Positions 26,323 to 34,495 of a stretch of DNA of 46,988 nucleotides are shown here, one piece after another. The number at the start of each line of letters is the position of its first letter. Position 1 is the stretch's first letter. The notes under the pieces are model-generated. The model worked only from the letters and a program-made list of their open reading frames with translations, was not told the origin of the DNA and made no database searches. The stretch is from Deltaproteobacteria bacterium (lineage in GTDB: Bacteria; Myxococcota_A; Polyangia; HGW-17; SLPX01). The DNA lies in NCBI GenBank assembly GCA_021162935.1, contig JAGGXR010000037.1, positions 1 through 46,988 on the forward strand. Direction: 5' to 3'. Position numbers and translations under genes: made by a program.

Positions 26323-28164
26323 TCACACCACGGTTTTTGCCGAAACCTGGAGTTCCACGAGGCAGGACTGGAGGTCGTCGGCCAATTCGACGGCGTTCTG
26401 GTACCGATCGGCCGGATCCTTTTCCAGACAGCGCATCACGATCCGACTGACGTCCGGTCGAATGGGTCGCCCCAAAATGTCCTCGATGGGAGGCGGCTGA
26501 TCATTAATCTGCGCCATCAGCAGTTCGGTGAAATTCTCCCGCTCGAAGGGGGGATGTCCCGTCAACATGAAATAGAAAACGGCGCCAAAACTATAGATGT
26601 CCGACCGGGAATCGGTTTGCGTGCTGCGAGCCGCCTCGGGTGACATGTACGCTGGCGTGCCCACCACGGCACCGGTTCGGGTCAGCGCGTGGTCCGACTC
26701 GTCCAACGTGGACTTGGCGATTCCGAAGTCGAGCACCTTGACGATATCGGATTCGCCTCCAGCACTCGTGACAAAGATGTTCTCCGGCTTGACGTCCCGG
26801 TGCACGATGCCCCGTTGGTGTGCCTCGGCCAGGGCGCGGATTGTCTGATGGGCAATATGGGCGGCCCGTTGCTGAGGCAGTGGCCCCAATCGTTCCACGA
26901 GTCTTTTCACGTCCTCGCCGTCGAGCAGTTCCATGACGTAGTACCAGATGCCGTCCTCGGTGATTCCGTAGTCGAAGACCCGAATCGTGTTTGGGTGGCT
27001 CAATTCCGCGGTGGCAGCCACTTCCCGCTCGAACCGCTCCACAGCCGCCACGTCGGAACTGGATTCTGGACGAAGCAACTTGATGGCAACGTCTCGCCGC
27101 AAGGCCGCGTGCCAGGCCGACCAAACCTCTCCCATCCCTCCTTTGCCGATCCGCTTCTTAAGCCGATACCGGCCGATGTTTCTCGCCTCGAACACCTGAC
27201 GCCGCAAGGCCCAAAAGGCGTGCCCGCCCAGAACCACGAGCAGGGCCACCGAGATCACAAAGGCTATCTGAACAAGAAAAGCGGCGACAGTGCGAATATC
27301 GCCCAACTGAGCGGCCAGACGAGGGACGAACAGCGCCGAACCCAGCAACACGCCAATCCAGGCTGCCACGATCAACGCATTTGCGACGAGCCCTTTCTTC
27401 CAAGGCTCGACCACGAACGCGCCACGACACACGATGACCACGATGATGCCGCCAAAGTAGATGCTGTCGAACCCACCAAGTCGTGTGGACATCAAGGAAA
27501 TGGCGGCAGACGCTGATCCAAAGGCAATCAGGTCGAATCCACGAAGCGTCCCAACACTGACATCGGGCGGCCGGTACAGACGCCAAAGCATCAAGCCGTA
27601 AATCGGCAGGAGTGCAAACCGGATACCGAGAAGGAACGCCAACGTCCCCTGCTGCATGAACCCCACCACAACGAGATCCACGACGGCGAACCCGGGCCAC
27701 AGCACCACGCCCCAAGTAAAGACGCGACGCCACCTCATCAGGTTCGCCCGGTGTTCCTGGCGATCGATGGCGCTCAGACGCTCGATGGCGGGGGAACTCT
27801 CATGTACCAAGCTAGAAGAGTCACTGTCCGGAGTGATCTCCCGGGACAGCCGCCCGCCCGGCAGTGCCTCGTCGCAGTGAGCAGAAGACGCACCCGTCGA
27901 GGACGTAGACACATCGGTCGAGGACGACTCGATATCTTCGACTTTCGATTTTCGGTCTCCACCATCGGCCGGCAGCGTATCGGCATTGACTTCGTCCATG
28001 GGACGGGGCAATGCACCCTGGTCCCGACGAAGCGACAGGGTCTCGCCTCCGTTGGCCGCCATGCCTGACTCATCCTTGCCCGCAGGAAGAGCATCGGACA
28101 CATCGACCTGGTCGCCGATTGTCGAGCGCTTCGAATGCTTGCTTCGATCGTGTTCCTTGGTCAT
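26323..28164 (-). CDS. Membrane Ser/Thr protein kinase
   Basis: A 613-residue Hanks-type kinase. Residues 1-140 are hydrophilic and acidic, probably disordered. Residues about 145-325 have six hydrophobic helices, an unusual sensor in front of the kinase. The kinase domain (about 335-600) has IGKGGMGEVWSAWH (P-loop), VAIKLLRPE (Lys), HRDVKPENIFV (catalytic loop), DFGIAK (DFG) and GTPAYMSPEAA (activation and APE region). It is the last gene of a leftward run (EGF lipoprotein, aldolase, Ntn hydrolase, kinase) with gaps of 14-34 bp, so it may report on BMC or envelope status. That last point is inference. Confidence 0.93.
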   Translation of the reverse strand: MTKEHDRSKHSKRSTIGDQVDVSDALPAGKDESGMAANGGETLSLRRDQGALPRPMDEVNADTLPADGGDRKSKVEDIESSSTDVSTSSTGASSAHCDEALPGGRLSREITPDSDSSSLVHESSPAIERLSAIDRQEHRANLMRWRRVFTWGVVLWPGFAVVDLVVVGFMQQGTLAFLLGIRFALLPIYGLMLWRLYRPPDVSVGTLRGFDLIAFGSASAAISLMSTRLGGFDSIYFGGIIVVIVCRGAFVVEPWKKGLVANALIVAAWIGVLLGSALFVPRLAAQLGDIRTVAAFLVQIAFVISVALLVVLGGHAFWALRRQVFEARNIGRYRLKKRIGKGGMGEVWSAWHAALRRDVAIKLLRPESSSDVAAVERFEREVAATAELSHPNTIRVFDYGITEDGIWYYVMELLDGEDVKRLVERLGPLPQQRAAHIAHQTIRALAEAHQRGIVHRDVKPENIFVTSAGGESDIVKVLDFGIAKSTLDESDHALTRTGAVVGTPAYMSPEAARSTQTDSRSDIYSFGAVFYFMLTGHPPFERENFTELLMAQINDQPPPIEDILGRPIRPDVSRIVMRCLEKDPADRYQNAVELADDLQSCLVELQVSAKTVV

Positions 28165-28198
28165 GCCGACCTATACAAATGGGAAATCAACCTCTGCC

Positions 28199-29020
28199 TC
28201 ACGCAGGTGCGGACCAGCCGGTCCGTTCATAGGGCAAGGCGAGACCCTTGCGACGCAGCCAATGGACTCCATCATAGCGCACCACCACCAGGTCGATGGG
28301 CGCAGCAGAACGCGCCGGTCCAGGCTTGAATCGCTCAGCGGCAATCTGGACGGACACCAGGAACTCGACCAGTTGGGCCGCATCCTGAACCGGCATGGAA
28401 AAGTCCACCCGGACCGGGCCCCAGGCCGCCTCCTGCTCCAAATCGGAAATGACGGTCTTGGCCTGCTCCTGGCTCACCCCATTCTTGGTCATGATCTTTC
28501 GAAGCGAGGGGTGATGACCCCACCACAAGGTCCGAATGTCGTCATTGACGCCATCCCAGGTCAGGGCCAAATTTTCCTCTCCCTGACGCCGACGCACCAC
28601 GCCCTGGGGAAATCGTATCTGCCACTGCTCACCCTTGTAGGCGTCGGACGAATAGCCCGACACGAGCAGGTCCAGGCGACCGACCTTGCAGTCACATCCC
28701 TGCTCCTGCTTGACCGCCTCCTCGATGAACGCCTTGAGCGAACGGGCGACATCCTCGACGGTCCAGTTCGTGGCCGATTCGCCGACCTCGCCCGCGTACC
28801 CGTGCGTATGTGCAAACTCGTCAACGAGACTTTCCGTGGTCCTGCCTGCGGTCAGGCCAGCGCCCCACATCGTGCATACCACAGGCAGACGACCCACCTG
28901 GTTGATCTTCTGGTACGAATCGTACCTGTTCGTGCCCATTCGGCCCTTGCGGGTCGTCATGGCGCTGTCCGCGCCGATCACGATCCCGTCGGCCACTTTG
29001 AACGTCACCACCGTGGTCAT
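28199..29020 (-). CDS. Proteasome beta-like Ntn hydrolase
   Basis: A 273-residue protein that begins MTTVVTFKVADGIVIGADSA, which is the proteasome beta-subunit pattern. After removal of Met, Thr2 would be the nucleophile, Asp of GADSA matches Asp17, and Lys in YQKINQV matches Lys33. A Gly-rich turn MWGAGLTAG and a longer C-terminal half follow. The ATG at 29020 has GAGGA 7 bases upstream. The gene lies only 14 bp after the class II aldolase gene, so the two are co-transcribed. This is not the Anbu type, which starts differently. The substrate is unknown. A threonine peptidase linked to a BMC aldolase could serve in turnover, but that is unproved. Confidence 0.78.
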   Translation of the reverse strand: MTTVVTFKVADGIVIGADSAMTTRKGRMGTNRYDSYQKINQVGRLPVVCTMWGAGLTAGRTTESLVDEFAHTHGYAGEVGESATNWTVEDVARSLKAFIEEAVKQEQGCDCKVGRLDLLVSGYSSDAYKGEQWQIRFPQGVVRRRQGEENLALTWDGVNDDIRTLWWGHHPSLRKIMTKNGVSQEQAKTVISDLEQEAAWGPVRVDFSMPVQDAAQLVEFLVSVQIAAERFKPGPARSAAPIDLVVVRYDGVHWLRRKGLALPYERTGWSAPA

Positions 29021-29034
29021 GGCAGATCCTCGTT

Positions 29035-29898
29035 TCAGTTCCGTGGAGCCAACATGGCCAGAACGCGACGGACCACCTCCTCGACGATGCCCGACAGGTC
29101 ATCGCTCGATAGGTCGTCGCCCGATAGGTCGTCGCCCGATAGGTCATCGCCCGATAGGTCGTCGCCCGACAGGTCCTTGCCCGACAGGCTCTCGGACGAC
29201 AGCCTCCCACCCGACGGTTCCCCGTCCGTGCGGCAGGCGAGCACTTTCCCCGTCAGGCCGTAGGTCTGTCTGGCCCGATCCAGCTTGTCGAGCTGTGCCG
29301 CGCCAAGCGGCGCCCTGCTCCCCAACAGGCTCGTGTTCAGTGCAATCTGAGCGCTGTGCTCCAGGGTCTCCATTTTGAAGTAGGCTTCTTCGATGCTCGC
29401 CCCGATGGTCAACGCTCCATGGTTCGCAAGAAGCACCACGTCGGTGCGACGAATGAGTTCGGCAATGCTCGCCGCGACCTCCGGTGTACCGGGTGTGGCA
29501 TAGGGCGCCACGGGAACGCCCCCCAAAAAGAGCGCTGCTTCGGCCAGCAGACATTCATCCATGGGAATGCCGGCGGCAGCAAAGGAGGTCGCCGCCTTGG
29601 GATGAGCGTGGACCACGGCCCCTGCGTCGCTTCGGTTGCGGTACACTTCCAAGTGCATTCCCAGTTCACTCGTGGGCCGAGACCGACCGGAGGACAGGAC
29701 GTGGCCGTCCAGGTCCGTCACCACGAGATCCGCCTCGGACAAAAAACCCTTGCTCGACCCGGTGGGCGTGCTCAATATTCGGTCACCGGCCAGTCGAATG
29801 GAAATATTCCCGTCGTTCGCCGCCACGAGTCCACGCAGCCACATACGTCGGCCCACCTCCACGATGGCCTTTCTCGGTTCCAGACGATTGAGCATCAT
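29035..29898 (-). CDS. Class II aldolase with C-terminal encapsulation peptide
   Basis: A class II aldolase of the fuculose-/rhamnulose-1-phosphate type, 287 residues. The N-terminal 215 residues hold NDGNISIRL, PTGSSKGFL, catalytic Glu78 in SELGMHLEVYR, Zn-ligand His97/His99 in VVHAHPKAA, and His160 in LLANHGALTIG. It could cleave 6-deoxy-ketose-1-P to lactaldehyde plus DHAP, or run in reverse. The C-terminus adds eight tandem five-residue units (SGDDL-like, about 231-270), then a helix IVEEVVRRVLAMLAPRN that looks like a BMC encapsulation peptide. Similar aldolases belong to BMC loci of the PVM and SPU types. The start is ATG 29898 or ATG 29895; ribosome site weak. It is the first BMC enzyme after the EGF lipoprotein gene. 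Confidence 0.88.
   Translation of the reverse strand: MMLNRLEPRKAIVEVGRRMWLRGLVAANDGNISIRLAGDRILSTPTGSSKGFLSEADLVVTDLDGHVLSSGRSRPTSELGMHLEVYRNRSDAGAVVHAHPKAATSFAAAGIPMDECLLAEAALFLGGVPVAPYATPGTPEVAASIAELIRRTDVVLLANHGALTIGASIEEAYFKMETLEHSAQIALNTSLLGSRAPLGAAQLDKLDRARQTYGLTGKVLACRTDGEPSGGRLSSESLSGKDLSGDDLSGDDLSGDDLSGDDLSSDDLSGIVEEVVRRVLAMLAPRN
29105..29186 (-). repeat. 15-bp tandem repeats encoding the aldolase linker
   Basis: Repeats of a 15-bp unit (plus-strand form TCGCCCGATAGGTCG and close variants) at about 29105-29186 encode the repeated SGDDL units of the aldolase linker. Neighbouring copies are near-identical, which points to recent slippage expansion inside the gene. Confidence 0.8.
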
Positions 29899-29931
29899 AG
29901 ACTGGTTCTACAACAACTATGGTCCTAAAAT

Positions 29932-31137
29932 CTAGTTGTCTTCTCCAGTGATGCTGCGCAGGTCGCCGTAGCCCGTGATCACATCCACAATCCTCTGGCC
30001 GAAGAAGGGAGCCACTCGACTCGCAAACTCGGACCCTGGATGGGAGTCACCGCCACCGGCAGAATTTCCATCGAGCAGATAGAGCCCGCCCTCGGTCTCG
30101 AGTGCACGAAAATCCCACACGTAGATGTTGTCGTCCGGTTCGTCCCAGGTGTTGATCACCCACTCGAAAAAGTCTTTGGCTCTGTTGGCCTCGTCCTGAT
30201 TCGTCGCGCTTTCCACCAATGCGGCCCCTGTCCACACGATGAACCTCGTGTTCGAAAACGTGCGGAGCTTCTCCCGCAGCGCCATATACTGCAGCTTATA
30301 GTTCTCCTCCGACTTCCGCTCCGAGGAAATGTCGGGGTTCCCCGTGTCGGCCTGCACCGAACTGACAGGAAAACAGTGCTTGAACACGACCACTTTATAG
30401 CTCGAAGCGAGTTCGTCGATGGTCTCCAGTCCTTCGCTTGTCGCCTGACCTCCGTCTTGGACCCACAGATGCCAGTAGTCATAGGGATAATTCGCCCACG
30501 GATACGGATTGTCGGGATAGGCCTCCTCGGTGACATCATACGAAGTGGAGTGATCCTGGTTGTACTGGGTAAACCAGTCGGCCACGCCACCACCCCAGAT
30601 GACCCCACCGGTGGAATGATGCAGGAAAATCACTTTCGTATCCGGCCCGAAATCCGGCTTGGGCTGAGGGTCGCCTGTCTTCTCGCAGCGATCGCCCGTG
30701 TAGCCTTCGAGGCATTGGCACTGGAAGCCGTTGACCCCATCGATGCAGGTGCCGCCGTTTTCACAGGGATTCGGCGTGCAGTCGTCGATGTTCGTCTCAC
30801 AGGTATCTCCTGAAAAACCCGCAGCGCAGGTACAGGTGAACTGGTCACCATCTACGGCGCAGGTACCGCCATTTTTGCAAGGATTCGGATTGCACGGCCC
30901 GGCCTGGTTGTTGTTGGCGTTGGTGTTGTCGTTGGTGTTGTCGTTTGAGTTGTTGTTGATATTTTGGTTGTTCCCACCGCCGCCCGAATCATCGCCACAT
31001 GCAGTTCCAAACGCCGCCATCGCAAAGAGCACGGCGGCCAGGGCCGCCAAACGGGCTACTGCCAGGCACCCCTGCCGTACAAGATTTGGATTCGTCATTT
31101 GTTGGGTCGACCAGCGCTGTTCAAAATGTTTCACCAT
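29932..31137 (-). CDS. EGF-domain lipoprotein with SGNH-like domain
   Basis: A 401-residue lipoprotein. ATG 31137 has GGAGG 8 bases upstream. The signal (AVARLAALAAVLFAMAAFGTAC) ends in an acceptable lipobox. A low-complexity Asn/Asp stretch follows, then two EGF-like modules: CNPNPCKNGGTC...CTCAAGFSGDTC and CTPNPCENGGTC...CQCLEGYTGDRC. The C-terminal domain opens with VIFLHHSTGGVIWGGG and has WHLWVQDGGQ and a final GGGDSHPGSEFA, a pattern reminiscent of SGNH/GDSL hydrolases; catalysis is not proved. It is a surface protein placed between two blocks of BMC enzyme genes, which is unexpected. Confidence 0.82.
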   Translation of the reverse strand: MVKHFEQRWSTQQMTNPNLVRQGCLAVARLAALAAVLFAMAAFGTACGDDSGGGGNNQNINNNSNDNTNDNTNANNNQAGPCNPNPCKNGGTCAVDGDQFTCTCAAGFSGDTCETNIDDCTPNPCENGGTCIDGVNGFQCQCLEGYTGDRCEKTGDPQPKPDFGPDTKVIFLHHSTGGVIWGGGVADWFTQYNQDHSTSYDVTEEAYPDNPYPWANYPYDYWHLWVQDGGQATSEGLETIDELASSYKVVVFKHCFPVSSVQADTGNPDISSERKSEENYKLQYMALREKLRTFSNTRFIVWTGAALVESATNQDEANRAKDFFEWVINTWDEPDDNIYVWDFRALETEGGLYLLDGNSAGGGDSHPGSEFASRVAPFFGQRIVDVITGYGDLRSITGEDN

Positions 31138-31751
31138 GGCAATTCCCTCCGAAAGCAGATTTCTGTAATCAATGAAAGCGTACCATGACTCTGGATCAAT
31201 TCCCACCTCGTTGACGATTTCTACCTCGTTGAGCTTCGGCTCCTCGGACTGGCGTCGCCTAGTGGGGACGGGATCGGTCATTCATCTCCGCCGAGACTTG
31301 GGGCTGGGACTTGGCCTCCCTCGGACGGCTTGTGAGAACGCGTCCAGGAGGGCGCGTTCGGCTGCGCCTCGACAAAGCTGCCTTCATCGGGCCAAACGAA
31401 GTGAGGTGGATGGCCGAGAGAGGGACATGCGTCGTTTGACGTATCCGTAAGCGTTTAGGCGCGGCCCGAAGCGGCGCTTTGACGCCTCGGTCGTGCCAAG
31501 GCTCCCCGCCTGTTTCGTCTCGGCTTCGATGAATGAAATCGTGGTGCTGCTGCCATCGCCTCGCGATGGCAGTCTAGGGGGGCGTAGGCGATGGCAGTCT
31601 ACCTGTGGGGCGGAGGCGATGGAAGTCTAGGGGATGGAGCGTAGGCGATGGCAGTCTAAGGGATGGAGCGTAGACGATGGAACGTCTAAGGGATGGGGCG
31701 GAGGCGATGGCAGTCTCGAAAGGAAGCGGGTGAGGAAAAAAGAAAAGAGGA
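31138..31751. other. Gap between the EGF lipoprotein and the DeoC fusion
   Basis: 614 bp without a gene I can support. The left part (31138-31545) likely holds the promoter for the lipoprotein-aldolase-Ntn-kinase unit, but no clear -35/-10 pair is visible to me. The right part holds a hairpin at 31550-31572 and the 29-bp repeats at 31563-31715. Confidence 0.6.
31550..31715. repeat. Six-copy ~29-bp tandem repeat starting with a perfect hairpin
   Basis: A unit beginning GCGATGGCAGTCTA recurs at 31563, 31588, 31616, 31645, 31674 and 31704 (periods 25, 28, 29, 29 and 30 bp). The first copy is preceded by its exact inverse, giving a stem of 10 bp (CTGCCATCGC / GCGATGGCAG) with a 3-base loop. No U-tract follows, so it is not a classical terminator, but it sits just behind the DeoC gene and may end or stabilise the BMC transcript. 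Confidence 0.85.
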
Positions 31752-33668
31752 TCAGTAGGAGCCAGGACCAGCGTCCTCGCCCTTGGTGATGGCAACCGAA
31801 GCCGAAGCGCCGATACGGGTGGCGCCTGCGGCGACCATGGCACGCGCCGTTTCGATGTCTCGAATGCCACCTGAGGCCTTGACGCCCATATCCGGGCCCA
31901 CGGTCTGACGCATCAGGGCGATGTCATCCACAGTGGCGCCCCCGGGGCCAAACCCAGTGGAGGTTTTGACGAAATTGGCGCCGCCCAGCTTGGCGAGCAG
32001 ACAACCCTTGACCTTCTCCTCCTTGGACAGAAGCGCTGTCTCCAAAATGACCTTGACCAGGGCCTGACCACGAGCCGCGTTGACCACAGCCTCGATGTCG
32101 CGCCGCACCAGTTCGTCATCTCCCGACTTGAGGGCGCCCACGTTGATCACCATGTCGATCTCTTCGGCGCCGTTCGCAATGGCGTCCCTGGTTTCGATCG
32201 CCTTGGTGGTGGGCGTGGTGGCACCCAGCGGGAACCCGATGACCGTGCAGACCTTGACGATGCTGCCCTTGAGTTCACGCGCAGCCAAGGGGACCCAACT
32301 CGGGTTGATGCAGACCGACGCAAAACCGTACTGCCGCGCCTCCTGGCAGAGCTTGCGGATGTCCGCGTCAGTGGTTTCCGGCTTGAGCATCGTATGATCG
32401 ATGTACCGAGCGATGGACTTGTCCATGACCTTGGTCCCCAGGCTGGATGCAATCCGATCGGCCCCGCCGTTGAACAGGGCGGCCACGGCGGGTTCGTTCT
32501 TCTCGGCGCATTGTCCACATCCAGTACACTTGTCCGGGTCGCCCTCGCATGGCCCAGTCGCAAAGGGAACTGGCTGGTAGCCGAGTTTCTGCGCGGCGGC
32601 AGCCAGAGCCGGCGACTCAGAGTCAGTTGTGCTGGCGCCATTGGACGCGGCCGATGCAGTCGCAGAAACTCTTGAAAGCGACGACTGGGCATTGGAGACC
32701 GCCGGAACAGAACGTGATGGAGTCGCGCTATTTCCCACGTTCGATCCCACACCGGTCACCTGAGCCGCGACCTGTTCGATGGCAACCATGCGAACGCCGA
32801 GCTCCTGGAGGTCGGACACCATGGCATCCACCCGCCGCCGAAATCCTGCTGGCGCCTCTGGATAGTCGGCCCGAAGCCCATACATGGAATCAGTGGCAGC
32901 CACTACCAGTTTACCCCGCATCAAAGCATAGATGGGCATGAGCGATGCTGCGCTGTCCCCATCGAGATGGGCGATTTTCGAAGCGGTGCTGAGCGTCAGA
33001 TTCGGCAGCACGACCGCATCGGCCGCCTCGACTAGGTCGCGCAGCCCGAAGGTGACCTCGGCAGGCAGCACATTCGCCGAAGGACAAACCCTCCGAATGG
33101 CGGGCTGGTCCAAAACCTTGCGCGCCGAAGGCGACAGGAACAGGTCCATGGCAGCATCGGTCTGAGCAAGAGACCCGAGCATGGCGAATACCTGGTCCAG
33201 CTTGCCATCACCCGCGGTCAGAACCACCAAAACCCTGGGGCCCGCACCAGAACCACCCCGAGCGACGTCCGAGCCACCTGCCACATGGGCCGCTGCCCCC
33301 GGTCTGCCAGCCGACCCAATGGTCACGGCTTCGATGGAGCCATCCGTTCGACCAACCGTGTAGGGCACCCGGTACCCAGCCCCACCGCCGAGGCGTGGAC
33401 GCGTGCCAAGTCCGGTGCCGAGACCAGTGCCAAGTCCGGTACCGAGACCAGTGCCCAGGCCCGTCCCAAGGGCCGTGCCTGCGGCAGCCGACGATTCATT
33501 CGTTCCCGTTCCAGCCGGCCGGCCAGACAGGGTCACGCCGGTCTCTTCAACGCGCAACCGCTGGCCACGACCTGCTCCACCTTCAGGGCCCAAACGATCG
33601 ATCGCCCCGCCACCAAGGCGATCCATGACCTGATCAACGATCTGCTGCACAAGCTTGTCCGTATCCAT
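31752..33668 (-). CDS. deoC: Encapsulated flavoprotein-like / deoxyribose-phosphate aldolase fusion
   Basis: A 638-residue fusion. Residues 1-20 are an encapsulation-peptide-like helix ([16 protein letters not shown]). Residues 66-89 are a GTGL tandem-repeat linker. Residues 144-305 form an HFCD/flavoprotein-like domain ([15 protein letters not shown] ... [16 protein letters not shown]). A low-complexity spacer follows, then four Cys (374, 381, 384, 387; pattern C-x6-C-x2-C-x2-C) that could hold an iron-sulfur cluster. The class I DERA domain runs from 418 to 638: [10 protein letters not shown], Asp505 in EIDMVIN, Schiff-base Lys568 in FVKTSTGF, Lys597 in VKASGGIR and a C-terminal Tyr638. DERA cleaves deoxyribose-5-P to acetaldehyde plus glyceraldehyde-3-P. 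GGAGG lies 6 bases before ATG 33668. It is the last gene of the main BMC unit. Confidence 0.92.
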   Translation of the reverse strand: MDTDKLVQQIVDQVMDRLGGGAIDRLGPEGGAGRGQRLRVEETGVTLSGRPAGTGTNESSAAAGTALGTGLGTGLGTGLGTGLGTGLGTRPRLGGGAGYRVPYTVGRTDGSIEAVTIGSAGRPGAAAHVAGGSDVARGGSGAGPRVLVVLTAGDGKLDQVFAMLGSLAQTDAAMDLFLSPSARKVLDQPAIRRVCPSANVLPAEVTFGLRDLVEAADAVVLPNLTLSTASKIAHLDGDSAASLMPIYALMRGKLVVAATDSMYGLRADYPEAPAGFRRRVDAMVSDLQELGVRMVAIEQVAAQVTGVGSNVGNSATPSRSVPAVSNAQSSLSRVSATASAASNGASTTDSESPALAAAAQKLGYQPVPFATGPCEGDPDKCTGCGQCAEKNEPAVAALFNGGADRIASSLGTKVMDKSIARYIDHTMLKPETTDADIRKLCQEARQYGFASVCINPSWVPLAARELKGSIVKVCTVIGFPLGATTPTTKAIETRDAIANGAEEIDMVINVGALKSGDDELVRRDIEAVVNAARGQALVKVILETALLSKEEKVKGCLLAKLGGANFVKTSTGFGPGGATVDDIALMRQTVGPDMGVKASGGIRDIETARAMVAAGATRIGASASVAITKGEDAGPGSY

Positions 33669-33710
33669 TCAAGACCTCCAGGAGCGAGCCGTTATCAGGC
33701 CGGCCCTTTG

Positions 33711-33995
33711 TCAACCGTCGAGTCGTACCGCTTTGCCACGGACCTCGTCCACGAACCCCACGATACTCAAATCCACCGGAACCAGTGGGCCAAGCGGAAT
33801 GGCCGCTTCTTTCTTTCCCGTCAGAAACACGAAGTCGCCCACGCCGGCGCACCCCACCACGTCCGCAGCGACCGCAGGCCTACCCAACTCGTGGCCCTGC
33901 TCGTCGAGAAGCTGTACGACCATCAGCTTGATGCCGGTCAGGCTCTCGACCTTGACCGTCGCGACTATCTGTCCAACCACTTTGCCAAGCTGCAT
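33711..33995 (-). CDS. BMC-P pentameric vertex protein
   Basis: A 94-residue EutN/CcmL-family vertex protein: MQLGKVVGQIVATVKVESL, KLMVVQLL, ADVVGCAGVGDFVFL and a closing VGFVDEV. Pentamers cap the vertices of the BMC shell. Its ATG overlaps the stop of the rpiB-like gene by one base (TGATG), with GGAGA upstream. It is one of three BMC-P genes here. Confidence 0.95.
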   Translation of the reverse strand: MQLGKVVGQIVATVKVESLTGIKLMVVQLLDEQGHELGRPAVAADVVGCAGVGDFVFLTGKKEAAIPLGPLVPVDLSIVGFVDEVRGKAVRLDG

Positions 33996-34495
33996 CAGCT
34001 TCTCCGCTGGTTCGAACCCACCACCACACCGTCTCCGGTCACCTCGTGGATCTTGGCCACCCGGCGCGCATGCCGCCCACCGGCGAAGTCGGTCTGCAGA
34101 AACTCGTCCACAATCCGTTCGGCCAGCCCCGTGCCCAGCATGCGCCCACCCAAGGTGAGCATGTTCGCATCATTGTGCTCACGCGCCGAATGGGCGGAAA
34201 ATTCATTCCAACAAGGCGCCGACCGGATCCCCGGCACCCGATTCGCCACCATCGAGGAGGCCACGCCCACCGCATCGATCATGATGCCGCGCACGAGGCG
34301 GCCGGCCGCCAAGGCCTCGGCCACGGCACGTGCGACGAGAAAGGCCACGTCGGGATAGTCCACGGCATCCGTGCTGTGGGTGCCGAAATCCTTGACCTCG
34401 TAGTCCTTATTCGAAAGGTACCCAACCAGATGCTCCTTGAGGGGAAACCCGCCGTGATCCGACCCGATGTACACGAGAAATCGCCGATCACTCAC
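33995..34495 (-). CDS. rpiB: RpiB-like sugar-phosphate isomerase with altered active site
   Basis: A 166-residue protein of the RpiB/LacAB family, whose members isomerise aldose and ketose phosphates. It keeps GSDHGGFPLKE, DYPD, the His of SAREHNDANML and GGRHARRV. The segment that carries the catalytic Cys in E. coli RpiB (ICGTGVG) reads IDAVGVA here, so Asp74 stands where Cys66 would be and the GTG turn is lost. Some RpiB use another acid elsewhere, so activity cannot be excluded. GTG 34495 overlaps the TPI stop, with AAGGAGG 6 bases before. The placement between TPI and BMC-P suggests a role with the shell cargo; the substrate is unknown. Confidence 0.88.
   Translation of the reverse strand: MSDRRFLVYIGSDHGGFPLKEHLVGYLSNKDYEVKDFGTHSTDAVDYPDVAFLVARAVAEALAAGRLVRGIMIDAVGVASSMVANRVPGIRSAPCWNEFSAHSAREHNDANMLTLGGRMLGTGLAERIVDEFLQTDFAGGRHARRVAKIHEVTGDGVVVGSNQRRS

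Noticed and set aside
31550-31715. CRISPR array
   Set aside because: Units follow each other with variable 25-30 bp period and no unique spacers of constant length; no cas genes are near. It is a tandem repeat.
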